NCBI GenBank assembly: GCA_021647365.1
Contig: JAKIUW010000037.1
Location: 1-23,586, forward strand
DNA: 23,586 nt
From: Cocleimonas sp.
GTDB lineage: Bacteria; Pseudomonadota; Gammaproteobacteria; Thiotrichales; Thiotrichaceae
Direction of reading: 5' to 3'
The notes under the pieces were generated by a model, which made no database searches, was not told the origin of the DNA, and worked only from the letters and a program-made list of their open reading frames with translations. This document shows, one piece after another, positions 7,060 to 15,820 of this stretch (its first letter is position 1; each line of letters opens with the position of its first letter). The translations under genes and the position numbers were made by a program.

Positions 7060-8370
7060 CTAACTACGTTTCTTTATGCCAACATAATCCCTAGTAGGTG
7101 CACCTGTATACAACTGGCGCGGTCTACCAATTTTTGATTGTGGATCAGCCATCATTTCATTCCACTGCGATACCCAGCCGACGGTACGACCCACGGCAAA
7201 TAACACCGTAAACATGTTAAGCGGAATCCCCATACCCAGAAAAATTATTCCTGAATAGAAATCTACATTAGGATAAAGATTCCGTGATTTAAAGTAGTCA
7301 TCTTCAAGCGCAACTTTTTCTAACTCCATTGCCGTGTCTAGTAATTTTTGATGCACAGGGTTTTGACATTTGTCTTGTGCAAGCATTTCGTGACAAATTT
7401 CACGGATAATTTTTGCACGCGGATCGTGATTCTTGTAAACACGATGACCAAATCCCATCAAACGAAAACGGTCGTTTTTGTCTTTTGCTCGCTCGATAAA
7501 ACTTGAAAGTGGTTTACCTGATTCATTAATTTCTGTGAGCATTTTAATAACAGCTTCATTTGCGCCACCATGAGCGGGCCCCCAGAGCGATGCGATGCCC
7601 GATGCTATCACGGCAAATGGGTTAGCTTGCGAACTGCCCGCTAATCGCACCGTTGAAGTAGATGCATTTTGCTCGTGATCGGCGTGAAGTATTAAAATCA
7701 CATCAAGTGCTTTTGCCAATAATGGGTCAACGGTGTATTTTTCGGTCGGCATGGAGAACATCATGTGCAAAAAGTTTTCGCTAAAGCCAAGTGAGTTATC
7801 AGGATACACAAACGGCATTCCCTGTGCGTAACGATAACTCCATGCGGCGATGGTGGGCATTTTTGCGATTAAACGATGTGCTGCAGCCAAACGATCTTGC
7901 GGATCATGAATATCTTCATCATCATGGTAAAAAGCAGATAGTGCTGCCACCACGCCAACCATGATTGCCATCGGGTGCGAATCACGACGAAAACCACTGT
8001 AAAAACGTAAAAGTTGCTCATGCAACATGGTGTGATGCTTAATGGAATGTTCGAACTCATCATATTCTTCTTTGCTAGGAAGCTCGCCATGTAAGAGTAG
8101 ATAACAAGTTTCGAGGTAGGTGCTTCCTTCGGCTAATTGTTCAATCGGGTAGCCTCGGTATTCAAGAATCCCTTTTTCACCATCCAGATAAGTGATGTCG
8201 CTCCAGCAGCTTGCTGTTGCCATAAAGCCAGGGTCGTAAGTAAAGATACCCAATTCTTTATAAAGACTGCGTACATCCATTGTCATGGGGCCGCAGGTAG
8301 GCTTTAGCAAATCTAACTCTACTTGTTTGCCTGTGCGGTTATCTATTAATGTTACGCTGTCTTTTTTCAT
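7060..8370 (-). CDS. gltA: Citrate synthase
   Basis: A 436-aa protein that condenses oxaloacetate with acetyl-CoA to citrate in the cytosol. Length and the N-terminal ~50-residue domain match the hexameric Gram-negative type. Catalytic residues are present: His267 in GPAHGGANE, His309 in GFGHRVYKNHDPRAK, Asp370 in NVDFYSG; ILHADHEQNAS (227-237) is the family's conserved helix. GAGGA about eleven bases upstream fits the ATG at 8370. The gap to pyc, which is upstream on the same strand, is only 79 bp and is partly occupied by half repeat E5, so gltA may be read from the pyc promoter. Pyruvate carboxylase supplies oxaloacetate for this enzyme, so co-expression makes metabolic sense. Confidence 0.95.
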   Translation of the reverse strand: MKKDSVTLIDNRTGKQVELDLLKPTCGPMTMDVRSLYKELGIFTYDPGFMATASCWSDITYLDGEKGILEYRGYPIEQLAEGSTYLETCYLLLHGELPSKEEYDEFEHSIKHHTMLHEQLLRFYSGFRRDSHPMAIMVGVVAALSAFYHDDEDIHDPQDRLAAAHRLIAKMPTIAAWSYRYAQGMPFVYPDNSLGFSENFLHMMFSMPTEKYTVDPLLAKALDVILILHADHEQNASTSTVRLAGSSQANPFAVIASGIASLWGPAHGGANEAVIKMLTEINESGKPLSSFIERAKDKNDRFRLMGFGHRVYKNHDPRAKIIREICHEMLAQDKCQNPVHQKLLDTAMELEKVALEDDYFKSRNLYPNVDFYSGIIFLGMGIPLNMFTVLFAVGRTVGWVSQWNEMMADPQSKIGRPRQLYTGAPTRDYVGIKKRS

Positions 8371-8403
8371 ACGCTTTCATTCCTCATTAGATGAAAGAGC
8401 TTC

Positions 8404-8430
8404 AAGCACACCCCCCCACTTTTACATGAT
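8404..8430. repeat. Hairpin repeat E5 (half copy, subfamily A, left arm only)
   Basis: Only one arm is present: AAGCACA, a C run of 7, then ACTTTTACATGAT. No reverse-complement arm follows; the 19 bases between here and the pyc stop (8450-8452) read GTATCG...GATC and can form only a tiny GTAT/ATAC hairpin. It is the only copy in the window unable to form the strong stem. It sits 33 bp upstream of the gltA start. Confidence 0.85.
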
Positions 8431-8449
8431 GTATCGTTGTTTATACCGA

Positions 8450-11400
8450 TCAAGTCTCAAATTCGATGACTAAATCTCCCTGCTCAAGAATCTCACCTGC
8501 TTCCAAGTGAATCTTCTTAATCACACCATCAAACGGTGCGGTTATGGTTGATTCCATTTTCATCGCTTCAATCACAAATAATGGAGAATCTTTTTCTACT
8601 TTTTGACCTTCTTCTGCCGTTATTGTAGAGAGCCTACCTAAAATCGGCGTACCGACTTCATTGTCCTCTACGGCTTGACGATTAACTTTCTTAGTCGATT
8701 TAACCGAGTTATCTCTTACGGTAATACTTCTTGTTTGACCATTTAGATCAAACGTCACTGTGCGTATTCCACCATCATCTGGCGGAGAACAGTAAACCAT
8801 TCGAATAACAATAACCTTGCCTCTTCCCAGCTCCACCATGAGTTCTTCACGCTGTTTTAAGCCGTAGAAAAAGGCCGTTGTGGGGATAACAGAGACATTG
8901 CCATAATCTTCAAGGTGCTGGAAAAAGTCTTCGTATACTTTGGGATACATCATGTACGATAAAAAATCTAACTCACTACATTTATCACTAAATTTTTCTT
9001 TAAATGCTGCAAACTCTTTATCAAAATCGATAGGCTCTAAATGATCATTGGGACGATCCGTAAAAGGCTTATCATTCTTTAACACCAGTTTACTGAGCTC
9101 TTTCGGAAAACCACCGTCAGTTTGCCCGAGGTTTCCTTTAAACAAGTCAAGCACCGACTCAGGAAAAGCCAATGAGCCACCTTGCGCCATTACATCCTTT
9201 TCACTCAAGCCGTTTGATGTCATAAAGATTGCCATATCACCAACTACTTTTGATGAGGGCGTTACTTTTACAATATCACCAAACATTTTATTAACGATGG
9301 CGTAGTTCTTTTTAACCTCTTCAAATCGATCTTCCAAGCCTAATGCAATAGATTGTGGGCGAAGATTTGAATATTGCCCGCCCGGTATCTCATGCTCATA
9401 CACTTCAGCTGTACCCGCTTTTAACCCAGATTCAAACGGGTAATAAATTTCACGTGTATCTTCCCAATAATTGGCATATTGATTGAGTGATTCTAAATCA
9501 AAGGCTTGTTCGCGTGGTTGGCCCTTCATACAAGCGATCAATGAGTTTAGATTGGGTTGTGAGGTTAAGCCCGACATCGAACTCATACAGCCATCAACAA
9601 TATCCACATTCTTTTCTATTGCTTTTAATAATGTGGCTGATTGCATGGAAGAGGTGTCGTGCGTGTGTAAGTGCAAAGGCAAATCGACTGCCTCTTTTAA
9701 TGCAGGGATTAACTCTTCAGCAGCATAAGGCTTTAATAATCCCGCCATATCTTTTAAACATAAAGTATGCGCGCCAGCATCTTCAAGCTGTTTTGCTAAA
9801 TCGAGATAATAGTTTAGATTGAATTTATTGCTTTTATCTTTATTAAGCACGTCTCCTGTATAACAAATAGTGGCTTCTGCTAAACCACCGGTTTGCTCAC
9901 GCACCACTTGGATAGATTTACGCATCCCTTCAATCCAATTCAACGAATCAAAAATACGGAAAACATCAATACCGTTTTCCCATGATTTAATAATGAATTT
10001 CTCAATTAAATTATCAGGGTAAGCTTTGTAACCAACCGCATTTGAACCGCGAAATAGCATCTGCAAAAGAACATTAGGAATTGCTTCACGCAAGAGTTGC
10101 AAACGTCTCCACGGACATTCGTGCAAAAAACGCATTGAAACATCAAAGGTAGCGCCACCCCAAACTTCTAAAGAGAATAATTGCGAGTGATTCTTTGCCA
10201 AGCCTTCAGCAACCTTCAACATATCTTTGGTGCGTACGCGTGTTGCGAGTAAAGATTGATGCGCATCGCGCAATGTCGTATCAGTGTATAAAATATTATT
10301 TTGATCTTTAATCCACTTTACAAAACCATCTGCGCCTAACTCATCTAGCTTATTCTTGGTGCCTTTTGGATATTCACCCAAAGCATCAAACGGTGGAATT
10401 ATGGGTTTGCGAAAGTCAGCAGCACAACTACGGTCTGGGTCAATATTTTTAATATCAGGATTGCCGTTGACGATAACATTGGCTAAATAACTCAATGCTT
10501 TGGTGCCACGATCCAATCGCATCGGCACATCATAAAGCTCTGGGTGACTTTCTAAAAATGTAACTTTAACTTCACCTGCACGAAACGTTGGATGATCCAA
10601 TACATTTAAAAGAAAACCAATATTGGTCTTAACGCCACGAATTCTAAATTCACGCAACGCTCGATGTGCACGTTGGATTGCGCCATCAAGCGTGCGGCCT
10701 GAGGCCGATATTTTTACCAGCATCGAATCAAAAAATGGTGACACTTTTGCGCCCACATACGCCGCACCAACATCCAAGCGAATACCAAAACCTGCCGCAC
10801 TTCGATAGGCAATAATCGTCCCAAAGTCTGGTTTAAAGTTTTGTGTCGGATCTTCTGTCGTGATTCGACATTGCACGGCAAAGCCACGAATCGAAACATC
10901 TTCTTGTGATTGTATATTTATTTCTGGGTCAGATAATTTACAGCCGTTTGCAATATGGATTTGGCTACGAACAATATCAATACCAGTTATTTCTTCAGTG
11001 ATGGTATGCTCAACTTGAACACGCGGATTTACTTCGATGAAATAGATATTTTCATCGCCATCTACAAGAAATTCTACCGTACCTGCATTGCTATAATTTA
11101 CGTGGCGCGTAATTTTCAATGCATATTCATAAAGCTTGTTGCGTGTTTCTTCTTTTAAAGTATTGCTGGGTGCAACTTCTATCACTTTTTGAAAGCGCCG
11201 TTGTACCGAACAATCACGCTCATATAAATGTACAAGATTTCCGTAATTATCACCTAAGATTTGCACTTCAATATGCTTGGGTGAATCGAGGTATTTTTCT
11301 AAGAAGACGGTATCATCACCAAATGCTTTTGCCGCCTCATTGCGTGCTTCGTTGTAAGCCGTTGGCAGTTCTTCAGCAGCACGCAAAATACGCATACCAC

Positions 11401-11932
11401 GACCACCACCACCCGATGCTGCTTTGATCATTAGCGGGAAACCAATTTTTTCGGCTTCTTCTATCGCAATCTCAACAGTATCTAGCGATGCTTTACTGTC
11501 TTCAATAACAGGGATGCCTGCATCTATGGCATTTTGTTTCGCTTGAACCTTGTCGCCCAGTTGCTCCATCACTTCTGGCGCAGGACCAACAAAAATAATA
11601 CCTTCTTCACGACAACGACGGGCGAACTCTACATTTTCAGATAAAAAACCATAACCCGGGTGAATCGCATCCACATGATTCATTTTTGCGGTTTTTATTA
11701 TCTCTTCAATATCTAAATACGGCATTAACGGGTCTTCGTCAGCACCTATTTGATAAGCTTCATCCGCTTTATAACGATGTGGCGAAAAACGATCTTCTTG
11801 CGTATAAATAGAAACCGTACACAGATTTAGCTCTGATGCGGCACGCAAGATGCGAATGGCAATCTCACCTCGATTAGCAACGAGAAGTTTTTTAATTTTT
11901 TTGTCCATGCTTGTTTTCATTAAGGTTGTCAT
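8450..11932 (-). CDS. pyc: Pyruvate carboxylase, single-chain
   Basis: A 1160-aa biotin enzyme carboxylating pyruvate to oxaloacetate. Domains in order: biotin carboxylase (~13-465; KLLVANRGEIAIR, ATP-grasp loop ASGGGGRGMR, FIEVNPRVQVEHT), carboxyltransferase (~545-820; TTLRDAHQSLLATR, LEVWGGATFDV, LHLHTHDTS), PYC allosteric/linker region, and biotinyl domain (~1085-1160; EAMKMES with biotinylated Lys1125). The full alpha4-type layout is present without breaks. Three in-frame ATGs (codons 1, 5, 9) compete and none has a clear ribosome-binding site; the first is used here. TATATAA lies at 11953-11959 (minus-strand -10-like). Divergent from the carbamoyltransferase cluster, followed by gltA. 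Confidence 0.93.
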   Translation of the reverse strand: MTTLMKTSMDKKIKKLLVANRGEIAIRILRAASELNLCTVSIYTQEDRFSPHRYKADEAYQIGADEDPLMPYLDIEEIIKTAKMNHVDAIHPGYGFLSENVEFARRCREEGIIFVGPAPEVMEQLGDKVQAKQNAIDAGIPVIEDSKASLDTVEIAIEEAEKIGFPLMIKAASGGGGRGMRILRAAEELPTAYNEARNEAAKAFGDDTVFLEKYLDSPKHIEVQILGDNYGNLVHLYERDCSVQRRFQKVIEVAPSNTLKEETRNKLYEYALKITRHVNYSNAGTVEFLVDGDENIYFIEVNPRVQVEHTITEEITGIDIVRSQIHIANGCKLSDPEINIQSQEDVSIRGFAVQCRITTEDPTQNFKPDFGTIIAYRSAAGFGIRLDVGAAYVGAKVSPFFDSMLVKISASGRTLDGAIQRAHRALREFRIRGVKTNIGFLLNVLDHPTFRAGEVKVTFLESHPELYDVPMRLDRGTKALSYLANVIVNGNPDIKNIDPDRSCAADFRKPIIPPFDALGEYPKGTKNKLDELGADGFVKWIKDQNNILYTDTTLRDAHQSLLATRVRTKDMLKVAEGLAKNHSQLFSLEVWGGATFDVSMRFLHECPWRRLQLLREAIPNVLLQMLFRGSNAVGYKAYPDNLIEKFIIKSWENGIDVFRIFDSLNWIEGMRKSIQVVREQTGGLAEATICYTGDVLNKDKSNKFNLNYYLDLAKQLEDAGAHTLCLKDMAGLLKPYAAEELIPALKEAVDLPLHLHTHDTSSMQSATLLKAIEKNVDIVDGCMSSMSGLTSQPNLNSLIACMKGQPREQAFDLESLNQYANYWEDTREIYYPFESGLKAGTAEVYEHEIPGGQYSNLRPQSIALGLEDRFEEVKKNYAIVNKMFGDIVKVTPSSKVVGDMAIFMTSNGLSEKDVMAQGGSLAFPESVLDLFKGNLGQTDGGFPKELSKLVLKNDKPFTDRPNDHLEPIDFDKEFAAFKEKFSDKCSELDFLSYMMYPKVYEDFFQHLEDYGNVSVIPTTAFFYGLKQREELMVELGRGKVIVIRMVYCSPPDDGGIRTVTFDLNGQTRSITVRDNSVKSTKKVNRQAVEDNEVGTPILGRLSTITAEEGQKVEKDSPLFVIEAMKMESTITAPFDGVIKKIHLEAGEILEQGDLVIEFET

Positions 11933-12246
11933 AATTTGGGGTATTTGGTTTATATAATGGAGAGTAGGAGAATAAAGGTCATAATAAAAATAAAGTGCTT
12001 TAATTATTAGTATTGAGATCTCGTGTCAAAGATACCTGAAGTGTAGCTTAGCATTACCTTTAATACACAAAAAAACATCAATACTTTGATCGCTTCTTAC
12101 TCTTTTGCACTCCATCCTATCGTTATAACCATTCATCATGAGTTGGTTAATTTTTAAGCTATTTACTTTTATATTATCAACACAACTTATTAATAGTCAT
12201 TCCCCAATGGCACGTCTCAAAATAATAATATTAAAGAAACCAACTC
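11933..12246. other. Divergent intergenic region between pyc and the carbamoyltransferase cluster
   Basis: 314 bp without a convincing gene. It is AT-rich and must hold the promoters of both divergent units. I see a TATATAA box near the pyc side and a 12-bp inverted repeat ending on the carbamoyltransferase start codon; no member of the hairpin family is present. Confidence 0.6.
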
Positions 12247-12249
12247 ATG
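12137..12249 (+). promoter_or_regulatory. Long-range 12-bp inverted repeat that would pair with the carbamoyltransferase start codon
   Basis: CATGAGTTGGTT at 12137-12148 is the exact reverse complement of AACCAACTCATG at 12238-12249, whose last three bases are the start codon. If the mRNA begins upstream of 12137 the two would pair over an 89-base loop and hide the initiation region. The transcription start is unknown, so the role is speculative. Confidence 0.35.
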
Positions 12250-14091
12250 AAAAAATATATTATAGGAATTGCAGCATATTATCACGACAGCGCCGCCGCA
12301 CTTATTTGTGACGGAGAAGTGATTGCCGCTGCTCAAGAAGAGCGCTTTACACGTAAAAAGCATGACCCAGCCTTTCCAACTAATGCAATAAAATATTGTA
12401 TGAAAGAAGCAGGTATCACACATGAAGATGTTGAACATATCGTTTTTTACGACAAGCCTTTATTAAAGTTTGAGCGTCTACTTGAAACTTACCTTTCCTA
12501 TGCTCCCAGCGGCTTTCGTTCATTTTTAGCGGCAATTCCTATTTGGCTAAAAGATAAGCTTTTTCTTAAAACCACATTAAAAAGAGAGCTTTCTTCTCTT
12601 TTTGGTATTGATCAAAAAGAATTACCTCAGCTACTTTTTACTGAGCATCACCAGTCTCACGCGGCATCGGCGTTTTATCCTTCGCCTTATGAAAAAGCAG
12701 CCGTTTTATGTCTTGATGGTGTGGGCGAATGGGCGACCACATCCATGTGGCTAGGTGATGGCAACAAGCTAACGCCTCAATGGGAAATTGATTTCCCACA
12801 TTCTTTAGGTCTACTTTATTCTGCCTTTACCTATTACACAGGCTTCCGCGTAAATTCGGGTGAATACAAACTGATGGGCTTAGCACCTTACGGTGAACCA
12901 AAGTATGTTGATTTGATTTTAGAAAATCTTATCGATTTAAAAGAAGATGGTACTTTCCGTCTGAATATGAAGTATTTCAACTACGCAACAGGTCTAACCA
13001 TGACCAATAAAAAGTTTGCAGATTTATTCGGCTCACCTGCGCGTGAGGCTGAAGGCGAGTTGACCCAAAAAGAAATGGATATTGCTCGCTCTATCCAATG
13101 GGTGACAGAAGAAGTTGTTCTGCGCCTAGGTAGAAGTGTTCACAAAGAAACGGGCATGGACTATTTATGTCTTGCTGGCGGCGTTGCCTTGAACTGTGTA
13201 TCAAACGGACGTTTGTTACGTGAAGGCCCATTCAAAGAGATTTGGATTCAACCTGCCGCGGGTGATGCTGGTGGCGCAATCGGCGCGGCATTATCGGTAT
13301 ATCATGAATACAAAGAACAGCCTCGTGTATTGCAAGTGCCTGATGCCACAAAAGGCTCTTACTTAGGGCCATCATTTACCAATGAGCAAATTAAAGCTTA
13401 CTTGGATAAAGTAGGCGCTAAATATGTAGAACTTAAAGATGATGACTTAATGCCAAAGCTTGCAGAAGTGATGGAAGACGAAAAAGTAGTTGGTTGGTTC
13501 CAAGGTCGCATGGAGTTTGGACCACGCTCATTAGGTGCACGTTCAATCATTGGTGATGCGCGAAGCACGAAAATGCAAACCACCATGAATTTAAAAATTA
13601 AATACCGTGAATCTTTTAGACCTTTTGCGCCTGTTGTAAAGTTCGATAAAGTGTCAGACTGGTTTGAACACGAAGGTCCAAGCCCTTATATGCTGATTGT
13701 TGCACCTGTTAAAGAAGATAAGCGTACTAAAATGAGTGCAGATCAGGACAAACTCTTTGGCATCGACAAGCTCAATATACCGCGCTCACAGATTCCTGCA
13801 GTTACTCATGTGGATTACTCAGCACGAGTACAAACTGTACATCCTGAAACGAATCCGCGCTTTTATCACCTTTTAGATGCCTTTGAAGAGAGAACGGATT
13901 GCCCTGTTTTAGTAAATACGTCATTTAATGTACGTGGTGAACCGATTGTAAATACACCTGAAGATGCTTACCGCTGTTTTATGCGTACCGAGATGGATTT
14001 TCTCGTAATGGAAAATATCCTCGTGGATAAAACCACTCAGCCTGAATGGAAAGAAGAAGGCGATTGGCGTAATGAATTCGCTCTAGATTAA
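12247..14091 (+). CDS. Carbamoyltransferase, NodU/CmcH/TobZ family
   Basis: A 614-aa enzyme that transfers a carbamoyl group from carbamoyl phosphate, through carbamoyl-adenylate, to a hydroxyl of a sugar or other acceptor. N-terminal Kae1-like domain: IGIAAYYHDSAAAL (6-19), AAQEERFTRKKHD (28-40), HHQSHAASAF (134-143) with the metal-binding His set, LDGVGEW (156-162), LAGGVALNCVSNG. C-terminal carbamoyltransferase domain: GRMEFGPRSLGARSI (~420), FRPFAPVV, LVNTSFNVRGEP (~554). Both domains are complete. It heads a four-gene cluster with an SxtJ-like membrane protein, a DUF5989-like mini-protein and an SGNH hydrolase, which points to modification of an exported glycan or lipid rather than an antibiotic. 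The acceptor is unknown. Confidence 0.85.
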   Translation: MKKYIIGIAAYYHDSAAALICDGEVIAAAQEERFTRKKHDPAFPTNAIKYCMKEAGITHEDVEHIVFYDKPLLKFERLLETYLSYAPSGFRSFLAAIPIWLKDKLFLKTTLKRELSSLFGIDQKELPQLLFTEHHQSHAASAFYPSPYEKAAVLCLDGVGEWATTSMWLGDGNKLTPQWEIDFPHSLGLLYSAFTYYTGFRVNSGEYKLMGLAPYGEPKYVDLILENLIDLKEDGTFRLNMKYFNYATGLTMTNKKFADLFGSPAREAEGELTQKEMDIARSIQWVTEEVVLRLGRSVHKETGMDYLCLAGGVALNCVSNGRLLREGPFKEIWIQPAAGDAGGAIGAALSVYHEYKEQPRVLQVPDATKGSYLGPSFTNEQIKAYLDKVGAKYVELKDDDLMPKLAEVMEDEKVVGWFQGRMEFGPRSLGARSIIGDARSTKMQTTMNLKIKYRESFRPFAPVVKFDKVSDWFEHEGPSPYMLIVAPVKEDKRTKMSADQDKLFGIDKLNIPRSQIPAVTHVDYSARVQTVHPETNPRFYHLLDAFEERTDCPVLVNTSFNVRGEPIVNTPEDAYRCFMRTEMDFLVMENILVDKTTQPEWKEEGDWRNEFALD

Positions 14092-14123
14092 GAGACATTG
14101 ATTAGAGTATTTGGAATATAGAT

Positions 14124-14546
14124 ATGAGTAACGAAATAAATACAGCAGAAGTAACAACATCTGACTTACGAAAATTTGGCTTTATTATGGGCGGCATGTT
14201 TGCCCTAATCTTTGGTTTGATTTTCCCTTGGTTAGGCGATAAAACATCTGAAACTTGGCCATTATGGCCCTTTATCGTCATGGCGATTTTTTGGTTGATT
14301 TCAATCGCGGCCCCTCAAATTCTTCGCCCTGTAAATGATATATGGATAAAAATTGGTAACGTTTTAGGTTTTATTAATAGTCGAATCATTCTAGGTGTGA
14401 TGTTTTTTGTGATGATTTTTCCTATAGGCATGTTACTTAGACTCTTTGGTAAAGACAGCATGAATAGAAAGTTAGACAAAAACGCAGACACATACCGAAA
14501 GATAAGCAAAGTACGAAACAAGGAACATTTAGAAAAGCCGTTTTAG
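14124..14546 (+). CDS. SxtJ-like small membrane protein
   Basis: A 140-aa protein with three hydrophobic segments (~18-38, 46-64, 85-107) and a basic cytoplasmic tail (RNKEHLEKPF). It resembles SxtJ proteins, first named in saxitoxin clusters but common next to NodU-type carbamoyltransferases in many bacteria; their biochemical role is not known. The gap to the carbamoyltransferase is 32 bp and the next small gene follows after 41 bp, so it is likely co-transcribed. The recognition rests on size, membrane layout and context. Confidence 0.65.
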   Translation: MSNEINTAEVTTSDLRKFGFIMGGMFALIFGLIFPWLGDKTSETWPLWPFIVMAIFWLISIAAPQILRPVNDIWIKIGNVLGFINSRIILGVMFFVMIFPIGMLLRLFGKDSMNRKLDKNADTYRKISKVRNKEHLEKPF

Positions 14547-14587
14547 TTTTAATAGGAACGACATTTCACTTTAAAAAGGACAATATT

Positions 14588-14740
14588 ATGGTTGATTTAC
14601 TACAAGACCTTTGGTCATTTATGAGAGAGCGTAAGAAGTTTTGGTTAGCGCCTATCATCCTCGTTATGCTATTGCTGGGTGCGTTATTAGTACTTGCACA
14701 AGGCTCAGCAATCGCGCCATTTATCTACACGTTATTCTAG
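14588..14740 (+). CDS. DUF5989-like single-pass membrane mini-protein (50 aa)
   Basis: Reads MVDLLQDLWS at the start and APFIYTLF at the end. An amphipathic, charged N-terminus (FMRERKKFW, 11-19) leads into one hydrophobic helix (~20-40) ending LAQGSAIAPF. This pattern, an LWxFxRERKKxW start and an LAQGSxxAPF end, is that of the DUF5989 family, which I know as a neighbour of SxtJ and carbamoyltransferase genes. AAGGA lies eight bases before the ATG. It lies 41 bp after the sxtJ-like gene and 13 bp before the SGNH hydrolase gene, firmly inside the operon. It may serve as a membrane adaptor, which is inference. Confidence 0.7.
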   Translation: MVDLLQDLWSFMRERKKFWLAPIILVMLLLGALLVLAQGSAIAPFIYTLF

Positions 14741-14753
14741 AGGATAAAATCTT

Positions 14754-15737
14754 ATGAAAAAACTCATAGGAAACTTACTTCTCCTCAGCGTTAGCCTCAC
14801 TATTGTATTTGCAGTTGGCGAGGTTGCTAGCCGCTATGTTACGCCTATTTCCCCAGGCCCTAGTATTTTAGACATGGATGGAAATAAGCAAAAAATCAGT
14901 TATATCGAGGCGGGTAAACAGTTTCGAATTAAAACACCTGATTTCGATGCGGTGACAACCATCACGAAAGATGGCTATCGAGCACCTGAGGCAAAAGGAA
15001 AACCTAACGTAATCTTTATGGGTGACTCTTTCACCTACGCTCAAGGCGTAACCGATGATGAAGCATTCCCTGCGCTTTATTGTAAAGCTCGTGGGCTTAA
15101 TTGCGCCAACCTTGCTGTGCCTGGTGCGAGCACACTGTACGAAATAGATCGTTTAGAGCATTTCCTAAAAACTAAGAATTGGACACCCGATATGGTGCAT
15201 TTCTTCTTTTTTACTGGAAATGACTTTAGCGATAACTTAGGCGCTGCTGGAAACCGAGAACTAGGTCTACCTTACGAGCCAGTCGAACTAAACCTACGTC
15301 CTGCTATTGCGGAAGATAAGAATATTATCAAAAGAGCCGTTGATGTTGGCTTAAAGTACTCAAACTTACTGCGTGTGGCTTATTACAAAATATTGCCAAT
15401 GATTCGTGATAACCCTGATGAAGCAGCAGATACCATGAGCAAAGCGCTTGAAGTCACAAAAGGGGAGTTTGCAAGGCTTGATAAACTTAGCCATGCTTAC
15501 GCATTCAACTATAAAATTTATGTGATTCACCCAGAACCTGAAATTACACACAATGTATATCAAGAGATGGATAAGAAATTACAAGCATTAACCCCTGTTC
15601 CAATCACGCCATTGGGTGACCTTTTCAAAGAGAATACAAAAAGCTACTTCTTCCCATCTGACGGACACTTCAGTGTTGCAGGAAATAAAAAGTTAGCAAA
15701 ATTCTTGCTAACCAGCCAAAAGTTAAGCCAGAACTAA
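14754..15737 (+). CDS. SGNH/GDSL-family hydrolase, exported or membrane-anchored
   Basis: A 327-aa protein with an N-terminal signal peptide or anchor (~4-24) and an SGNH hydrolase fold. Block I FMGDSFTYAQG with Ser92, block II NLAVPGAS with Gly124, block III FFTGNDFSDN with Asn156, and block V SDGHFS with Asp303 and His305 are all present, so it should be an active esterase or acyltransferase acting outside the cytoplasmic membrane. Proteins of this type act as acetyltransferases/esterases on polysaccharides or lipids. GAGGAT lies about nine bases before the ATG. It is the last gene of the carbamoyltransferase cluster; repeat E6 follows 22 bp after the stop. Confidence 0.75.
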   Translation: MKKLIGNLLLLSVSLTIVFAVGEVASRYVTPISPGPSILDMDGNKQKISYIEAGKQFRIKTPDFDAVTTITKDGYRAPEAKGKPNVIFMGDSFTYAQGVTDDEAFPALYCKARGLNCANLAVPGASTLYEIDRLEHFLKTKNWTPDMVHFFFFTGNDFSDNLGAAGNRELGLPYEPVELNLRPAIAEDKNIIKRAVDVGLKYSNLLRVAYYKILPMIRDNPDEAADTMSKALEVTKGEFARLDKLSHAYAFNYKIYVIHPEPEITHNVYQEMDKKLQALTPVPITPLGDLFKENTKSYFFPSDGHFSVAGNKKLAKFLLTSQKLSQN

Positions 15738-15759
15738 GCAATAATTCATCATTTTAAAG

Positions 15760-15813
15760 CACCCCCTTAGTTTTACATGACTACTTATATAATCATGTAA
15801 AACTAAGGGGGTG
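15760..15813. repeat. Hairpin repeat E6 (short form, subfamily B)
   Basis: Arms 15760-15780 and 15793-15813, a perfect 21-bp stem with a 12-base loop. C run of 5 faces G run of 5; TTAGTTTTACATGA pairs with its complement. The base is less regular than in other copies (AAAGC on the left, TAACAC on the right). It lies between the convergent stops of the SGNH hydrolase (15737) and the ATPase (15821). Confidence 0.9.
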
Positions 15814-15820
15814 TAACACA

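Noticed and set aside
9483..9822. Plus-strand open frames across pyc, including one of about 110 codons
   Set aside because: They lie wholly inside a well-conserved gene on the other strand and their translations show no domain or signal; shadows of pyc codon use.
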